A DNA stretch of 64,000 bases from Rhodococcus ruber NBRC 15591 (GTDB lineage: Bacteria > Actinomycetota > Actinomycetes > Mycobacteriales > Mycobacteriaceae): positions 122,088-186,087 of the forward strand of contig NZ_BCXE01000004.1 in assembly GCF_001894945.1 (NCBI RefSeq), read 5' to 3'. Each line of letters begins with the position of its first letter. Within the stretch, counting starts at the first letter, position 1. Positions 34,674 to 43,086 of the stretch are shown in pieces. The notes under the pieces are model-generated. The model saw nothing but the letters and a program-made list of their open reading frames with translations. It ran no database searches and was not told the origin of the DNA. A program made the translations under genes and the position numbers.

Positions 34674-35380
34674 GGTGCCGACCCGGCGGCCGCCTCGATC
34701 ACCTGCTCGAACACCGTCACCGGCTGCGCACCGAGAATCGGGGTGCCGTTGACGACGAACGACGGCGTGCTCGACACCCCGATCGCGTTCGCTTCCAGCA
34801 CGTCGGCGTAGATGGACTGGTCGGCCGAGGCGCCGGCCGCGTCCTGCGCGAACCGGTCCAGGTCGGGCACTCCCGCGGTCTCGGCAAAGCCGCGCAGGGC
34901 CTCGGCGCTCAGGTCGGGGTGACCTCGCTCCGGCGATGCCGCGTACACCGCGGTGGCGAACTCCCAGAACTTGCCCTGCGCGGCGGCCGCGCGCCCGGCG
35001 CGGGCGGCCGCCATCGACTGTTCCCCGAAGATCGGCAGGTCGCGCCATTCGATGCGCAGGACGCCCTCGTCGACATACTTCTCGACCAGAACGGGCTCGG
35101 TGTCCCGGCTGAACTTGGCACAGAACGGGCAGCGGTAGTCCGAGTACGCGACCATCACCACCGGGGCGTCGACCGCTCCGAGAGCGAGGGGGTCGCCGTC
35201 GATGCGCCGGGACAGGTCGCCGACCGGCCCCGTCTCGGGGGCGGTGTCCGCCGCAGTGTTCTCGCTGCCGCCGGTGCGGTCGACGACCAGCCAGGCGAGG
35301 AGCACGACGGCAACGAGGCCGAGTGCGCCGAGCAACCACAGGTCGCGGCGGGATCGGGAGGTTCGGTCGGGTGATGTCAT
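34670..35380 (-). CDS. Membrane-anchored DsbA-fold thioredoxin-like protein
   Basis: 236 aa from the ATG at 35380. One N-terminal helix (LWLLGALGLVAVVLLAWLVV) anchors an extracytoplasmic domain with active site CPFC in YSDYRCPFCAKFSRDTEP, helical insert IEWRDLPIFGEQSMAAARAG and cis-Pro block GVSSTPSFVVNG. This is the DsbA/DsbG-like class common in actinobacteria. With CcdA in the same operon, reduction or isomerisation of envelope disulfides is likely. Two CTACTA-type dyads lie in the divergent promoter. Confidence 0.88.
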   Translation of the reverse strand: MTSPDRTSRSRRDLWLLGALGLVAVVLLAWLVVDRTGGSENTAADTAPETGPVGDLSRRIDGDPLALGAVDAPVVMVAYSDYRCPFCAKFSRDTEPVLVEKYVDEGVLRIEWRDLPIFGEQSMAAARAGRAAAAQGKFWEFATAVYAASPERGHPDLSAEALRGFAETAGVPDLDRFAQDAAGASADQSIYADVLEANAIGVSSTPSFVVNGTPILGAQPVTVFEQVIEAAAGSAP

Positions 35381-35428
35381 TCGCTGCCTTCGGATCGCTG
35401 CGTGCCGATGCGGACCCACCGTCCGCAA

Positions 35429-35472
35429 CTACTAAGTGCAATAGTAGCTGAACCTACTAAGCTACTTAGTAG
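35429..35472. promoter_or_regulatory. Two BlaI-like dyads in the dsbA/membrane-protein divergent promoter
   Basis: CTACTAAG-cta-CTTAGTAG (35454-35472) is a perfect dyad; CTACTA (35429) and TAGTAG (35442) form a second, looser one. Both lie between the divergent DsbA-like gene and the CPVC membrane protein. The nearest repressor gene is the BlaI homologue at 36935-37309; BlaI/CopY proteins bind short dyads with TAC/GTA-rich half-sites, so it is the natural candidate. Confidence 0.7.
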
Positions 35473-35509
35473 CTCGATGTCTTCTCGCCCCTCGGACAAG
35501 GATGACGAC

Positions 35510-36007
35510 GTGATCACTTCCGCCACCGACCTCGACCTCGCCACGGGCACGGCGTCCCCGAGCCGAAGAAGGCGGGTGCTGCGCGCCGCCACCGCCGCGG
35601 TCGTCACGCTCGTGGTGGTGGGGGTGCCCACCGACATCCTCGCCAACCCGTGGTTCGGACGCGAGGTGCCGGTGCGGTGGTGGGAGTATCCGGTCCTGGC
35701 GGCAACGGCGTTGCTGACCGCGCTCTGGTTCGGTATCCGGCAGCGTCACCCGGGCGAGGGACAGGCCGCGACGCCTGCGGCAGGAGTACTGCTGACCGTC
35801 TTCGCCGTGGGCTGCCCGGTCTGCAACAAGCTGGTGCTGGTCAGCATCGGAGCGTCCGGTGCACTGGGATGGTGGGCCCCGCTCCAGCCGGTTCTCGCCG
35901 TCCTCTCGCTGGCGATGCTCACCGCCGCGGTGCTCTACCGCTGGCGCCGCCGTCCCTGCGACGACTCCTGTATTCCCTCGGTGGCCTCGGCCGGTTCTAC
36001 GCGGTGA
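35510..36007 (+). CDS. Four-helix membrane protein with CPVC motif
   Basis: 165 aa from the GTG at 35510, which has AAGGA 7 bp upstream; an ATG at 35477 would place the ribosome site inside the operator. Helices: AATAAVVTLVVVGVPTDILA, YPVLAATALLTALWFGI, GVLLTVFAVGCPVCNKLVLV, VLAVLSLAMLTAAVLYRW. The CPVC in helix 3 looks like a redox pair, and two more cysteines (PCDDSC) end the protein. Similar small proteins sit beside CcdA/DsbA genes in actinobacteria. Tail-to-tail overlap of 11 bp with the M56 gene. Confidence 0.75.
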   Translation: MITSATDLDLATGTASPSRRRRVLRAATAAVVTLVVVGVPTDILANPWFGREVPVRWWEYPVLAATALLTALWFGIRQRHPGEGQAATPAAGVLLTVFAVGCPVCNKLVLVSIGASGALGWWAPLQPVLAVLSLAMLTAAVLYRWRRRPCDDSCIPSVASAGSTR

Positions 36008-36938
36008 GGCAGGAGGCGGCCACGATTCCCACGACCGAGACACCGGCGAGGAGAGCGGGAAACGCCGAGACGGTCAGCGCAAGCGGATAGGCGAGCACCC
36101 GGCGGGACCGCCCGGGCCGCGGAGCCCGGCCCAGCCAGCAGAGCCGGTCGTCGACGAAGCGGTGGGACGACGTGCTCGAACGGGCGCTGTGCGCGCTGCA
36201 CCGGACGAGCGCATCCCGGACCGCGTCGGGACCGCAGGCCTGGGCGGCTCGGCGATCGGCGGCCAGCTCGACGAGGACCCGCACCCAGGTCACCCCCTGC
36301 CGGCACAGGGGCACGAACGGCAACGCCGCCGCGAGGGCGGCCCCGAACATCACCAGCACGTGGTGCCGGCCCCGGATGTGCGCGTACTCGTGGGCGAGCA
36401 CCGCGTGGCGTTCGCGGGGAGCCAGCACCGAGAGGCCCTCACTGGCGACCACGGCCCCGTTCCGCCCCCCGATGCTGTATGCAGCGCACGAGTTTTCCCG
36501 TAGCCAGAGCACGTCCCCGACGTCCCCGCCCGGCCGGGTCTCGCCGAGGGTCCGGACCAGGTTCAGGTGCGCGGCGGTGTCACGGCGATGCCGCCGATAC
36601 GACCGGGCGACCACCAGGAGGATCCGCCCGACCAGAGCGCCGGCCACGACCCACAGCGCCACCTCCGCGTAGGGCAGCCACGGCAGCAGCCCCTCGTCCC
36701 GGGCGGTACGCACGCACGTCGCGGCCAGCAGGGGCATCTGCTCGAGCCGCAGACCGGGGCGGGTGGCCACGGCGAGCGGGCCGCCGACCAGCACCGCGAC
36801 GAACAACACCTGGGTCGACACCCACGCCGCCAGCGCGAGACGCGGGTCCACCCCCGGCGCCGCCAGACGTGGCAACCACCGTGGTGCCCCGAACCCGAGC
36901 ACGAGTGCCGACGCGAACAGCGCCACGGCCACGATCAC
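35997..36938 (-). CDS. BlaR-like M56-family membrane metallopeptidase
   Basis: 313 aa. GTG at 36938 overlaps the BlaI stop (GTGA). Several helices, zinc motif HEYAH (183-187) within ERHAVLAHEYAHIRGRHH, and downstream LVELAADRRAA giving the third ligand. It is the protease part of BlaR1/MecR1 without an extracellular penicillin-sensor domain. In the BlaR1 model it would cut the co-expressed BlaI to lift repression. The signal it senses is unknown. Confidence 0.87.
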   Translation of the reverse strand: MIVAVALFASALVLGFGAPRWLPRLAAPGVDPRLALAAWVSTQVLFVAVLVGGPLAVATRPGLRLEQMPLLAATCVRTARDEGLLPWLPYAEVALWVVAGALVGRILLVVARSYRRHRRDTAAHLNLVRTLGETRPGGDVGDVLWLRENSCAAYSIGGRNGAVVASEGLSVLAPRERHAVLAHEYAHIRGRHHVLVMFGAALAAALPFVPLCRQGVTWVRVLVELAADRRAAQACGPDAVRDALVRCSAHSARSSTSSHRFVDDRLCWLGRAPRPGRSRRVLAYPLALTVSAFPALLAGVSVVGIVAASCLTA

Positions 36939-37309
36939 GAGGAGACGTCCTTGCGTCCGCGGGTCGTCCGGCGGGCGGCCCGGCGCAGGATCCGGGATTC
37001 GTCCTCGGTGGCGGAACTGGCGAACTGCAACATCACCTGCTCGGGGTTCCCACTCGACTGCAGCACCTGACGCACCAGCTCGGCTGCGGTCTCCTCCCGG
37101 CTGCGCATCGGACGATAGCGGTAGCCGCGTCCGATCCGGCTGCGCGAGACCATGTTCTTGGTGTGCAGATTGTCCAGGACCGTCATCACCGTCGTGTAGG
37201 CCAGCGCCCGCGCCGGATCCAGGCGGGTCATCACGTCACGCACCCGAAGCGGTTCCTCGGCCTGCCACAGCACGTCCATGACCGCCGATTCCAGCTCGCC
37301 GAGGCCCAT
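36935..37309 (-). CDS. blaI: BlaI/MecI/CopY-family repressor
   Basis: 124 aa from the ATG at 37309. Winged helix LGELESAVMDVLWQAEEPLR, VRDVMTRLDPARALAYTTVM, TVLDNLHTKNMVSRSRIGRG, then a C-terminal dimerisation helix. It is coupled to the M56 peptidase as in bla/mec systems. No beta-lactamase lies nearby; the dyads at 35429-35472 suggest the CcdA/DsbA/CPVC genes as targets. No matching dyad was found upstream of blaI itself. Confidence 0.9.
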   Translation of the reverse strand: MGLGELESAVMDVLWQAEEPLRVRDVMTRLDPARALAYTTVMTVLDNLHTKNMVSRSRIGRGYRYRPMRSREETAAELVRQVLQSSGNPEQVMLQFASSATEDESRILRRAARRTTRGRKDVSS

Positions 37310-37542
37310 CACGTCCGTGTCACCGCTTCCGTTCCCCCGGCCGAACTCCGGCCGGACCGATCCCACTGTACGACCCGGCCCCGGCGCGAGCGTCCGGTGA
37401 GGGCATCGCGGGGCCGCCGGCGCGCGCCCGGGGCGCGGCATCGGCCGGAGCCTGCGGACCACGGGACGATCCGAGCGCCGGTTCGGCCGGTACGCCGTCC
37501 CCGAGCCCGGGAGATCCCTCGTCGGAGCCGCACCCTTCCGCG

Positions 37543-37560
37543 CATACCCCTAGGGGTATG
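37543..37560. promoter_or_regulatory. CsoR/CstR-type operator upstream of the peroxiredoxin gene
   Basis: CATACCCCTAGGGGTATG, perfect 18-bp palindrome, 47 bp before the peroxiredoxin start. ATACCCC-x-GGGGTAT is the known operator class of CsoR-family repressors (Cu(I)-sensing CsoR, persulfide-sensing CstR). No csoR gene lies in the window. The rest of the 298-bp gap after blaI shows only GC-rich sequence. Confidence 0.8.
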
Positions 37561-37607
37561 GACTCGGGCTTGCTACCACCACCGACTCTCGATCGACGAG
37601 GTGCCCG

Positions 37608-38333
37608 ATGACCACTGCAGACGTTCCCGCCCAGACCACCACCTCGATGCCCCGGATCGGCGACCCGGCACCCGCATTCACCGCGGTGACCACCCAGGGG
37701 GACATCGACTTTCCCGGCGACTACCGCGGCAAGTGGGTGATCCTGTTCTCCCATCCGGCCGACTTCACCCCCGTGTGCACCAGCGAATTCATCACCTTCG
37801 CCTCGATGCAGGACGAATTCCGCAAGTACAACACCGAACTCGTCGGACTGTCGGTCGACGGCCTCTACAGCCACATCGCCTGGCTGCGCACGATCAAGGA
37901 CAAGATCACCTTCAACGGCATGAGCAACGTCGAGGTGACGTTCCCGCTCATCGAGGACATCACGATGGAGGTGGCCCGCAAGTACGGCATGATCATGCCG
38001 GGCGAGGACTCCACCAAAGCCGTGCGGGCGGTCTTCGTCGTCGATCCCGCCGGGATCATCCGCACGATCATCTACTACCCGCTGAGCATGGGCCGCAACT
38101 TCGACGAGCTGCTCCGCGTGATCAAGGCCCTGCAGACCGCAGACGCGTTCGAGGTGGCCACGCCCGCGGATTGGCGTCCCGGCGACCGCGTCATCGTGCC
38201 GACCGCCGGTTCCTGCGGAGTCGCGGCGGACCGCATGGCCGGCGCCGAAGACGGCGTGGAGTGCGAGGACTGGTTCTTCTGCACCAAGCAGATCAGCGAG
38301 GAGGACGTCGAAAAGGCCATCCGCGCAGACTAG
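37608..38333 (+). CDS. Prx6-like peroxiredoxin with C-terminal cysteines
   Basis: 241 aa; GAGGTG upstream of the ATG. AhpC/TSA domain with peroxidatic Cys57 in SHPADFTPVCTSEF, then the Prx6-type dimer region TKAVRAVFVVDPAGIIRTII. Near the C-terminus are Cys203 (GSCGVA) and the pair Cys219/Cys225 in CEDWFFC, as in archaeal thioredoxin peroxidases of Aeropyrum type, where a C-terminal cysteine resolves the sulfenate. It removes H2O2 or organic peroxides. Transcribed from behind a CsoR-type operator, alone, with a hairpin after it. Confidence 0.9.
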   Translation: MTTADVPAQTTTSMPRIGDPAPAFTAVTTQGDIDFPGDYRGKWVILFSHPADFTPVCTSEFITFASMQDEFRKYNTELVGLSVDGLYSHIAWLRTIKDKITFNGMSNVEVTFPLIEDITMEVARKYGMIMPGEDSTKAVRAVFVVDPAGIIRTIIYYPLSMGRNFDELLRVIKALQTADAFEVATPADWRPGDRVIVPTAGSCGVAADRMAGAEDGVECEDWFFCTKQISEEDVEKAIRAD

Positions 38334-38342
38334 TCCGCTCCG

Positions 38343-38381
38343 CGGTGTGCGGTCCCGAGTGCAGCACGGGTCCGCACACCG
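38343..38381 (+). terminator. Hairpin after the peroxiredoxin gene
   Basis: CGGTGTGCGG / CCGCACACCG, 10-bp perfect stem, extended by inner CCCG/CGGG pairs, starting 10 bp past the stop. Confidence 0.75.
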
Positions 38382-38458
38382 TGAGCCGCCCTCGCGGACC
38401 CCGAGACGACGGGCCTGCGGCTCGGCTCGCACACGCCGGGCGCCGAGCACTCCGCGCT

Positions 38459-38475
38459 CATATCGATTCGATATG
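38459..38475. promoter_or_regulatory. ATATCG-N3-CGATAT operator upstream of yeiH
   Basis: CATATCGA-t-TCGATATG, perfect 17-bp dyad 58 bp before the YeiH start. Its core ATATCG-N3-CGATAT is identical in half-sites and spacing to the dyad over the padR-ino1 -10 box at 62252-62266. Confidence 0.75.
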
Positions 38476-38532
38476 ACGTGATGCCGAAATGCCGTCTATC
38501 CGCGACGCCCGCCACCCGCCAGGGTGGAGATC

Positions 38533-39576
38533 ATGGCCCCTTCCCTCCAGGCGCTCCCGGCCCCGGCCGCGGTACGCCTGCGCGCACCGCTCCCGGGACT
38601 CGCCCTCTGTGCCGCGGCGGCAGCGGCGGCACTCGTCGCCGCCCGCTTCTTCGGGGGCATCAGTCCCCTGCTGATCGCCATCGTCCTCGGCGCACTCCTG
38701 GCCAACACGACCTCGCTGCCGACGCCCACCGAACCCGGCCTGGCCGTGGCGTCGCGCCGGTTGCTCCGGATCGGGGTCGCCCTCCTCGGGCTGCAACTTC
38801 TCGTCACCGACGTGCTCGCCCTCGGCTGGGGCGTGCTCGGCCTCGTCGTGGCCGTGGTGGCCGGCGGCATCGCCGGGACGATGGCACTGGGCAGAGTCCT
38901 CGGGCTCGACTGGACCCAGCGCCTGCTCGTCGCCTGTGGCTTCTCGATCTGCGGCGCCGCGGCCGTCGCCGCGGTGGACGGGGTCGTCGACGCCCGCAAG
39001 CAGCACGTGGTCACCTCCGTCGCGCTCGTGGTCGTCTTCGGCACCGCCATGATCCCCGGCCTGCCGCTCGCGGCCTCCGCGCTGGGACTCGACACCACCC
39101 AGGCCGGCATGTGGGCCGGCGCCGCGATCCACGAGGTGGCGCAGGTCGTCGCCGCGGGCGAAGCCGTGGACGCCGGCAACGCCGGGGCGCTGGGCGCGAG
39201 TGCCCTCGCGGTGGCCGTGACCGTGAAACTCGCCCGGGTCGCGATGCTCGCACCCGTGGTCGCCTGGATCGGCGCGGTGTCGCGCCGCCGCAATCGCGAG
39301 CAGACCGATGTGCGGCGACCGCCGCTGGTGCCCCTGTTCCTGCTCGGCTTCCTCGGCTGCGTCGCCCTGCGCGCCACCGGCGTGCTCCCCGCCCCGGCTC
39401 TGGACGTCGCCCGGCTCACGCAGACCGCGTTGCTCACCGCCGCCATGTTCGCGCTCGGCACCGGCGTACGTCTCGACGTCCTGCGGGGCGTGGGCTGGCG
39501 GCCCTTCGCCCTCGCCGCCGCGTCCACGGTGTGGGTCTCGGCGATCGCCCTGACGGGAATCCTGCTGCTGGGATAG
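38533..39576 (+). CDS. YeiH/UPF0324-family putative anion exporter
   Basis: 347 aa from the ATG at 38533, with GGTGGAGA just upstream; GTG 38524 is an alternative. Ten or so helices. Family blocks: GGISPLLIAIVLGALLAN, RLLRIGVALLGLQLL, ACGFSICGAAAVAAVDGVV, and GMWAGAAIHEVAQVVAAGEA. YeiH proteins are predicted exporters of sulfate, sulfonate or related anions; some are induced by cysteine or taurine. The actual substrate is unproven. The dyad upstream suggests shared control with padR-ino1. Confidence 0.87.
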   Translation: MAPSLQALPAPAAVRLRAPLPGLALCAAAAAAALVAARFFGGISPLLIAIVLGALLANTTSLPTPTEPGLAVASRRLLRIGVALLGLQLLVTDVLALGWGVLGLVVAVVAGGIAGTMALGRVLGLDWTQRLLVACGFSICGAAAVAAVDGVVDARKQHVVTSVALVVVFGTAMIPGLPLAASALGLDTTQAGMWAGAAIHEVAQVVAAGEAVDAGNAGALGASALAVAVTVKLARVAMLAPVVAWIGAVSRRRNREQTDVRRPPLVPLFLLGFLGCVALRATGVLPAPALDVARLTQTALLTAAMFALGTGVRLDVLRGVGWRPFALAAASTVWVSAIALTGILLLG

Positions 39577-39745
39577 CAGATACGCTCCGCAGCCGCGCGC
39601 CGATCGGACACAGACAACAGTCGTGCCGCGCGCGGATGACCGGAAGGTTCGCGGCTGGACGCGGTGGCCCGGAACGACGGCCCGGCCGAAACGGAGTTCG
39701 CCGGAAGCACTTCGGGCACCGACGGCCGCTGTTACCGTCGGAGGG

Positions 39746-41707
39746 ATGACAGCGCCGGCGAAGGTGGGCTCCACGATCCGCGTCGCGATCGCCGCGACCC
39801 TGTCCGTCGCGCTGCTCGGCGCCTGCACGTCGGCCGGTGACGACCCGGCGGGACCCGCCGAGTGCGTCTCGGTTCCCAACGGCACTCCCCTGTCCGCCGC
39901 GCCGCCCGCCCCGGCCACCGGTGACCGGGACCTGGCCACCAACCCCGAGGTCGCCACCGGCTACCGGGACGAGATGACGGCCGTGACGACCGCGTCGTAC
40001 GCGGTGTCCACAGCCAACCCGGTCTCGACGGAGGCGGCCTGCAAGGTGCTGCGCGACGGCGGCACCGTCGCCGACGCACTGGTCGTCGCGCAGACGGTGC
40101 TCGGACTCGTCGAACCACAGTCGTCGGGGATCGGCGGCGGCGCCTTCCTGCTCTACTACGACGCGGAGACCGGGCAGGTGCAGGCGTACGACGGCCGCGA
40201 GACGGCACCGATGTCGGCCACCGAGAACTACCTGCGCTGGATCAGCGACACCGACCGCACCGAACCCCGGCCCGACGCCCGTGCCAGCGGCCGCTCGATC
40301 GGGGTGCCCGGCGTGGTGCGCCTGCTCGAGGAGGTGCACCGCGACCACGGCAGCACCGAGTGGGCCCGGTTGTTCGACCCGGCCGTCGCCCTCGCCGACG
40401 ACGGGGTGGTGATCAGCGACCGGATGGCCGCGGCGATCGCCGACGCGGCACCCGACCTCGCCGTCGACGACGAGGCACGGGCGTACTTCCTGAACCCCGA
40501 CGGCACGCCCAAGACCGCGGGCACCGTCCTGGTCAACCCGGCCATGGCGAAGACGCTCGGCGCCATCGCGTCCGACGGAGCAGACGCGTTCTACACCGGA
40601 GCCCTCGCTCAGGACATCGTCGACGCCACCGCCACCGCCACGGGGGGCCGCACCCCCGGGACGATGACCGTCGACGACCTCGCCGGCTACGAGGTGAAGA
40701 CGCGCACCCCCGTGTGCACGCCCTACCGGGAGCACGAGATCTGCGGCATGCCGAACCCGTCCTCGGGAGGCATCGCCGTCGCGGCGACGATGGGCATTCT
40801 CGAGAACTTCGACGTGTCCGCGCTGGGACCGACCGAGGTCGACGAGAACGGGGGCGAGCCGACCGCCGACGCCGTGCACCTGATCTCCGAGGCCGAGCGG
40901 CTCGCGTACGCGGACCGCGACAAGTACGTGGCGGACTCGGACTTCGTTCCCCTGCCCGGCAACTCGCCGCAGACCCTGCTCGACGACAACTACCTGCGCG
41001 CACGGGCCGATCTCATCGACCCGGGCCGGAGCATGGGCACGGCACAGCCCGGCGACTTCGGGCCGGTGCCCCTGGGGGTTCCGGCGCAGGACCGCGAACA
41101 CGGCACCAGTCACATCTCCATCGCGGACGAATACGGCAACGTGGCCTCGATGACCACGACGATCGAATCGGCGTTCGGCTCGTTCCACATGGTCGACGGC
41201 TTCCTGTTGAACAACCAGCTGACGGATTTCGCCGCCGAACCCGTGGACGAGGCCGGGGTCCCGGTGGCCAACCGCGTCGAACCGGGCAAGCGGCCGCGCA
41301 GTTCGATGGCACCGACCCTCGTGTTCGACCGCAACCCCGACGGCACCCGCGGCGACGTGCGCATCGTCGTCGGCTCGCCGGGTGGTTCCGTCATCATCCA
41401 GTTCGTGGTCAAGACCCTCGTCGGCATGCTCGACTGGGGCCTGGATCCCCAGCAGGCGGTGTCGGCGGTCGCCTTCGGCGCGGCCAACACGCCCGTCACC
41501 GGGGTCGGCGGCGAGCACCCGGCGATCGACGGCAGCGACGACGGGGCCCGCGATCCGCTGGTCGCCGAGCTGCGCGCACGAGGTCATCAGGTGGCGGTGC
41601 TCCCCCAGTCCAGCGGGCTCAGCGCGCTGCGGCGGGACGAGACCGGGTGGATCGGCGGCGCGGACCCGCGACGAGAGGGCGCCGTGATGGGCGACACCAC
41701 CGGATAA
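39746..41707 (+). CDS. ggt: Gamma-glutamyltransferase, probable lipoprotein
   Basis: 653 aa. N-terminal signal with lipobox LLGAC (Cys27) predicts a lipid-anchored extracytoplasmic enzyme. GGT features: VSTANPVSTEAACKVLRDGG, PQSSGIGGGAFLLYYD, the autoprocessing Thr454 in HGTSHISIADEYGN, and the glycine loop IVVGSPGGSVIIQFV. The proenzyme cleaves before the Thr, which becomes the nucleophile; it hydrolyses gamma-glutamyl bonds such as in glutathione. As these bacteria make mycothiol, imported glutathione or gamma-Glu peptides are likely substrates. The Shine-Dalgarno-like GGAGGG touches the ATG too closely, so the start is less certain. Confidence 0.9.
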   Translation: MTAPAKVGSTIRVAIAATLSVALLGACTSAGDDPAGPAECVSVPNGTPLSAAPPAPATGDRDLATNPEVATGYRDEMTAVTTASYAVSTANPVSTEAACKVLRDGGTVADALVVAQTVLGLVEPQSSGIGGGAFLLYYDAETGQVQAYDGRETAPMSATENYLRWISDTDRTEPRPDARASGRSIGVPGVVRLLEEVHRDHGSTEWARLFDPAVALADDGVVISDRMAAAIADAAPDLAVDDEARAYFLNPDGTPKTAGTVLVNPAMAKTLGAIASDGADAFYTGALAQDIVDATATATGGRTPGTMTVDDLAGYEVKTRTPVCTPYREHEICGMPNPSSGGIAVAATMGILENFDVSALGPTEVDENGGEPTADAVHLISEAERLAYADRDKYVADSDFVPLPGNSPQTLLDDNYLRARADLIDPGRSMGTAQPGDFGPVPLGVPAQDREHGTSHISIADEYGNVASMTTTIESAFGSFHMVDGFLLNNQLTDFAAEPVDEAGVPVANRVEPGKRPRSSMAPTLVFDRNPDGTRGDVRIVVGSPGGSVIIQFVVKTLVGMLDWGLDPQQAVSAVAFGAANTPVTGVGGEHPAIDGSDDGARDPLVAELRARGHQVAVLPQSSGLSALRRDETGWIGGADPRREGAVMGDTTG

Positions 41708-41823
41708 CGATCCGGGGCGAAGGTCCGGGCGCCGAGTCACGACTGAATAACCACACGGGGTTTCGCCGATCTGCGGGAATAAGATCGACAACCATCGATC
41801 GCCGTCACGGCGGGTGGGAACGG

Positions 41824-42270
41824 ATGGATCGGGGTACCGGGATGCGGATCGCGGACGTGCTGCGGAACAAGGGGCCGGTCGTGGCCACGGTGGATCCGGA
41901 CCTCTCGGTCGAAGACATGATCGGCGAACTGGCCCGCAACAATGTGGGCGCCCTCGTCGTGATGGAGGGCGGCGCCGTGATCGGCATCGTCTCCGAACGC
42001 GACGTCGTGCGCCGGCTCCACCAGCACGGTCCCGCCCTGCTCGACGCCCGCGTCCGGGACATCATGAGCACGACGGTGTCCACCTGCCTGCCCACCGACA
42101 CGGTGGACAGCCTCGCCGAGACCATGACCGAACGCCGGATCCGGCACCTGCCCGTCGTGGTGGACGGCCGCATGGTGGGGATCGTCAGCATCGGCGACGT
42201 CGTGAAGAGCCGGATCGACGAACTGCAGTGCGAACGCGACCAACTCGAGTCGTACATCGAGCACGGCTGA
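41824..42270 (+). CDS. Tandem CBS-domain protein
   Basis: 148 aa from ATG 41824 (ATG 41842 is possible). Two CBS motifs make nearly the whole chain: VATVDPDLSVEDMIGELARN to GIVSERDVVRRL, then STTVSTCLPTDTVDSLAETM to RIRHLPVVVDGRMVGIVSIG. A C-terminal helix DELQCERDQLESYIEHG follows. Such stand-alone CBS pairs bind adenine nucleotides and are often stress- or hypoxia-linked in mycobacteria. The partner is unknown. Confidence 0.85.
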   Translation: MDRGTGMRIADVLRNKGPVVATVDPDLSVEDMIGELARNNVGALVVMEGGAVIGIVSERDVVRRLHQHGPALLDARVRDIMSTTVSTCLPTDTVDSLAETMTERRIRHLPVVVDGRMVGIVSIGDVVKSRIDELQCERDQLESYIEHG

Positions 42271-42277
42271 ACCCTGG

Positions 42278-42355
42278 CACCAGATTTCAGCACCAGATTT
42301 CAGCGCCAGATTTCAGCGCCAGATTTCAGCGCCAGATTTCAGCGCCAGATTTCAG
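42278..42355. repeat. Six tandem copies of a 13-bp repeat
   Basis: Units of exactly 13 bp: two of CACCAGATTTCAG then four of CGCCAGATTTCAG, starting 8 bp after the CBS stop codon and 60 bp before the next ATG. The AT-rich GATTTCA core stands out against the GC-rich surroundings. Not coding. Confidence 0.95.
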
Positions 42356-42414
42356 GGGGATTCTCCGGGTGATCCCGGATTCGCTCCAGCGTGTGCCGGG
42401 CGACAGTGGACCAC

Positions 42415-43086
42415 ATGGCGAAGCGTCCGGGGCAGCGGTGGCGGCAGGCGACGGTGTGGCTGCACGTGGTCACATCCGTGGGATGGATGAGCCAGGCCCT
42501 CGCGCTGCTCGTCCTGCTGACACTGAGCCGCACCGCGGTGGATCCCGCGGTGCGGGTGGCCGGAACGACGATGGCGCAGCACCTCGACAGCACGCTCCTC
42601 GCTCCGCTGGCCAACGCGTCGGCGTTCACGGGCTTCCTGCTCGCGGCGGCGACTCCGTGGGGATTCCTGCGCTACTGGTGGGTGGCGATCAAGTTCGTCC
42701 TCACCGTGGTCCAGGTGAACCTCGGGATCTTCCTGCTGTCGGCGGGCCTGAACAGTTCGGTGGCCGCCGCCCGCGACGACGCGTCCGGACCGGCGGGGCC
42801 GATGATCGCGGGCACCGCGCTGATGGTCGGCGCGCTCGCCTTCCAGGCGTGGCTGTCGGTCGCGAAACCCTGGGCCCGCACCCCGTGGACGACCGGGAAG
42901 GCGAAACTGCCCGCCGCGCCGCCGTGGGTCTTCATGATGGCGACGGGCGCAGTGGCCGCCGATCTGACCGTCGCGGTGCTGCTGGGTCACCCGCTGCCCG
43001 CCTTCTCCGCGGTGGCCCTGGTCGTCGCGTCGACGACCAGGGCCAGGACGATCCGCGAGGCGAGCCTTCGACCCGCCTACGGCTGA
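42415..43086 (+). CDS. Polytopic membrane protein of unknown function
   Basis: 223 aa from the ATG at 42415 (GTG 42391 is possible). About five helices: VWLHVVTSVGWMSQALALLV, LLAPLANASAFTGFLLAAAT, WWVAIKFVLTVVQVNLGIF, LMVGALAFQAWLSVA and TGAVAADLTVAVLLG. The first helix with WLHVVTSVGW resembles DUF2269-like membrane proteins. Its last 10 bp overlap the cutinase-family gene tail to tail. Confidence 0.7.
   Translation: MAKRPGQRWRQATVWLHVVTSVGWMSQALALLVLLTLSRTAVDPAVRVAGTTMAQHLDSTLLAPLANASAFTGFLLAAATPWGFLRYWWVAIKFVLTVVQVNLGIFLLSAGLNSSVAAARDDASGPAGPMIAGTALMVGALAFQAWLSVAKPWARTPWTTGKAKLPAAPPWVFMMATGAVAADLTVAVLLGHPLPAFSAVALVVASTTRARTIREASLRPAYG

Noticed and set aside
36935..37309. Beta-lactam resistance locus
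   Set aside because: The M56 protein lacks a penicillin-binding sensor domain and no beta-lactamase or PBP2a gene is adjacent.
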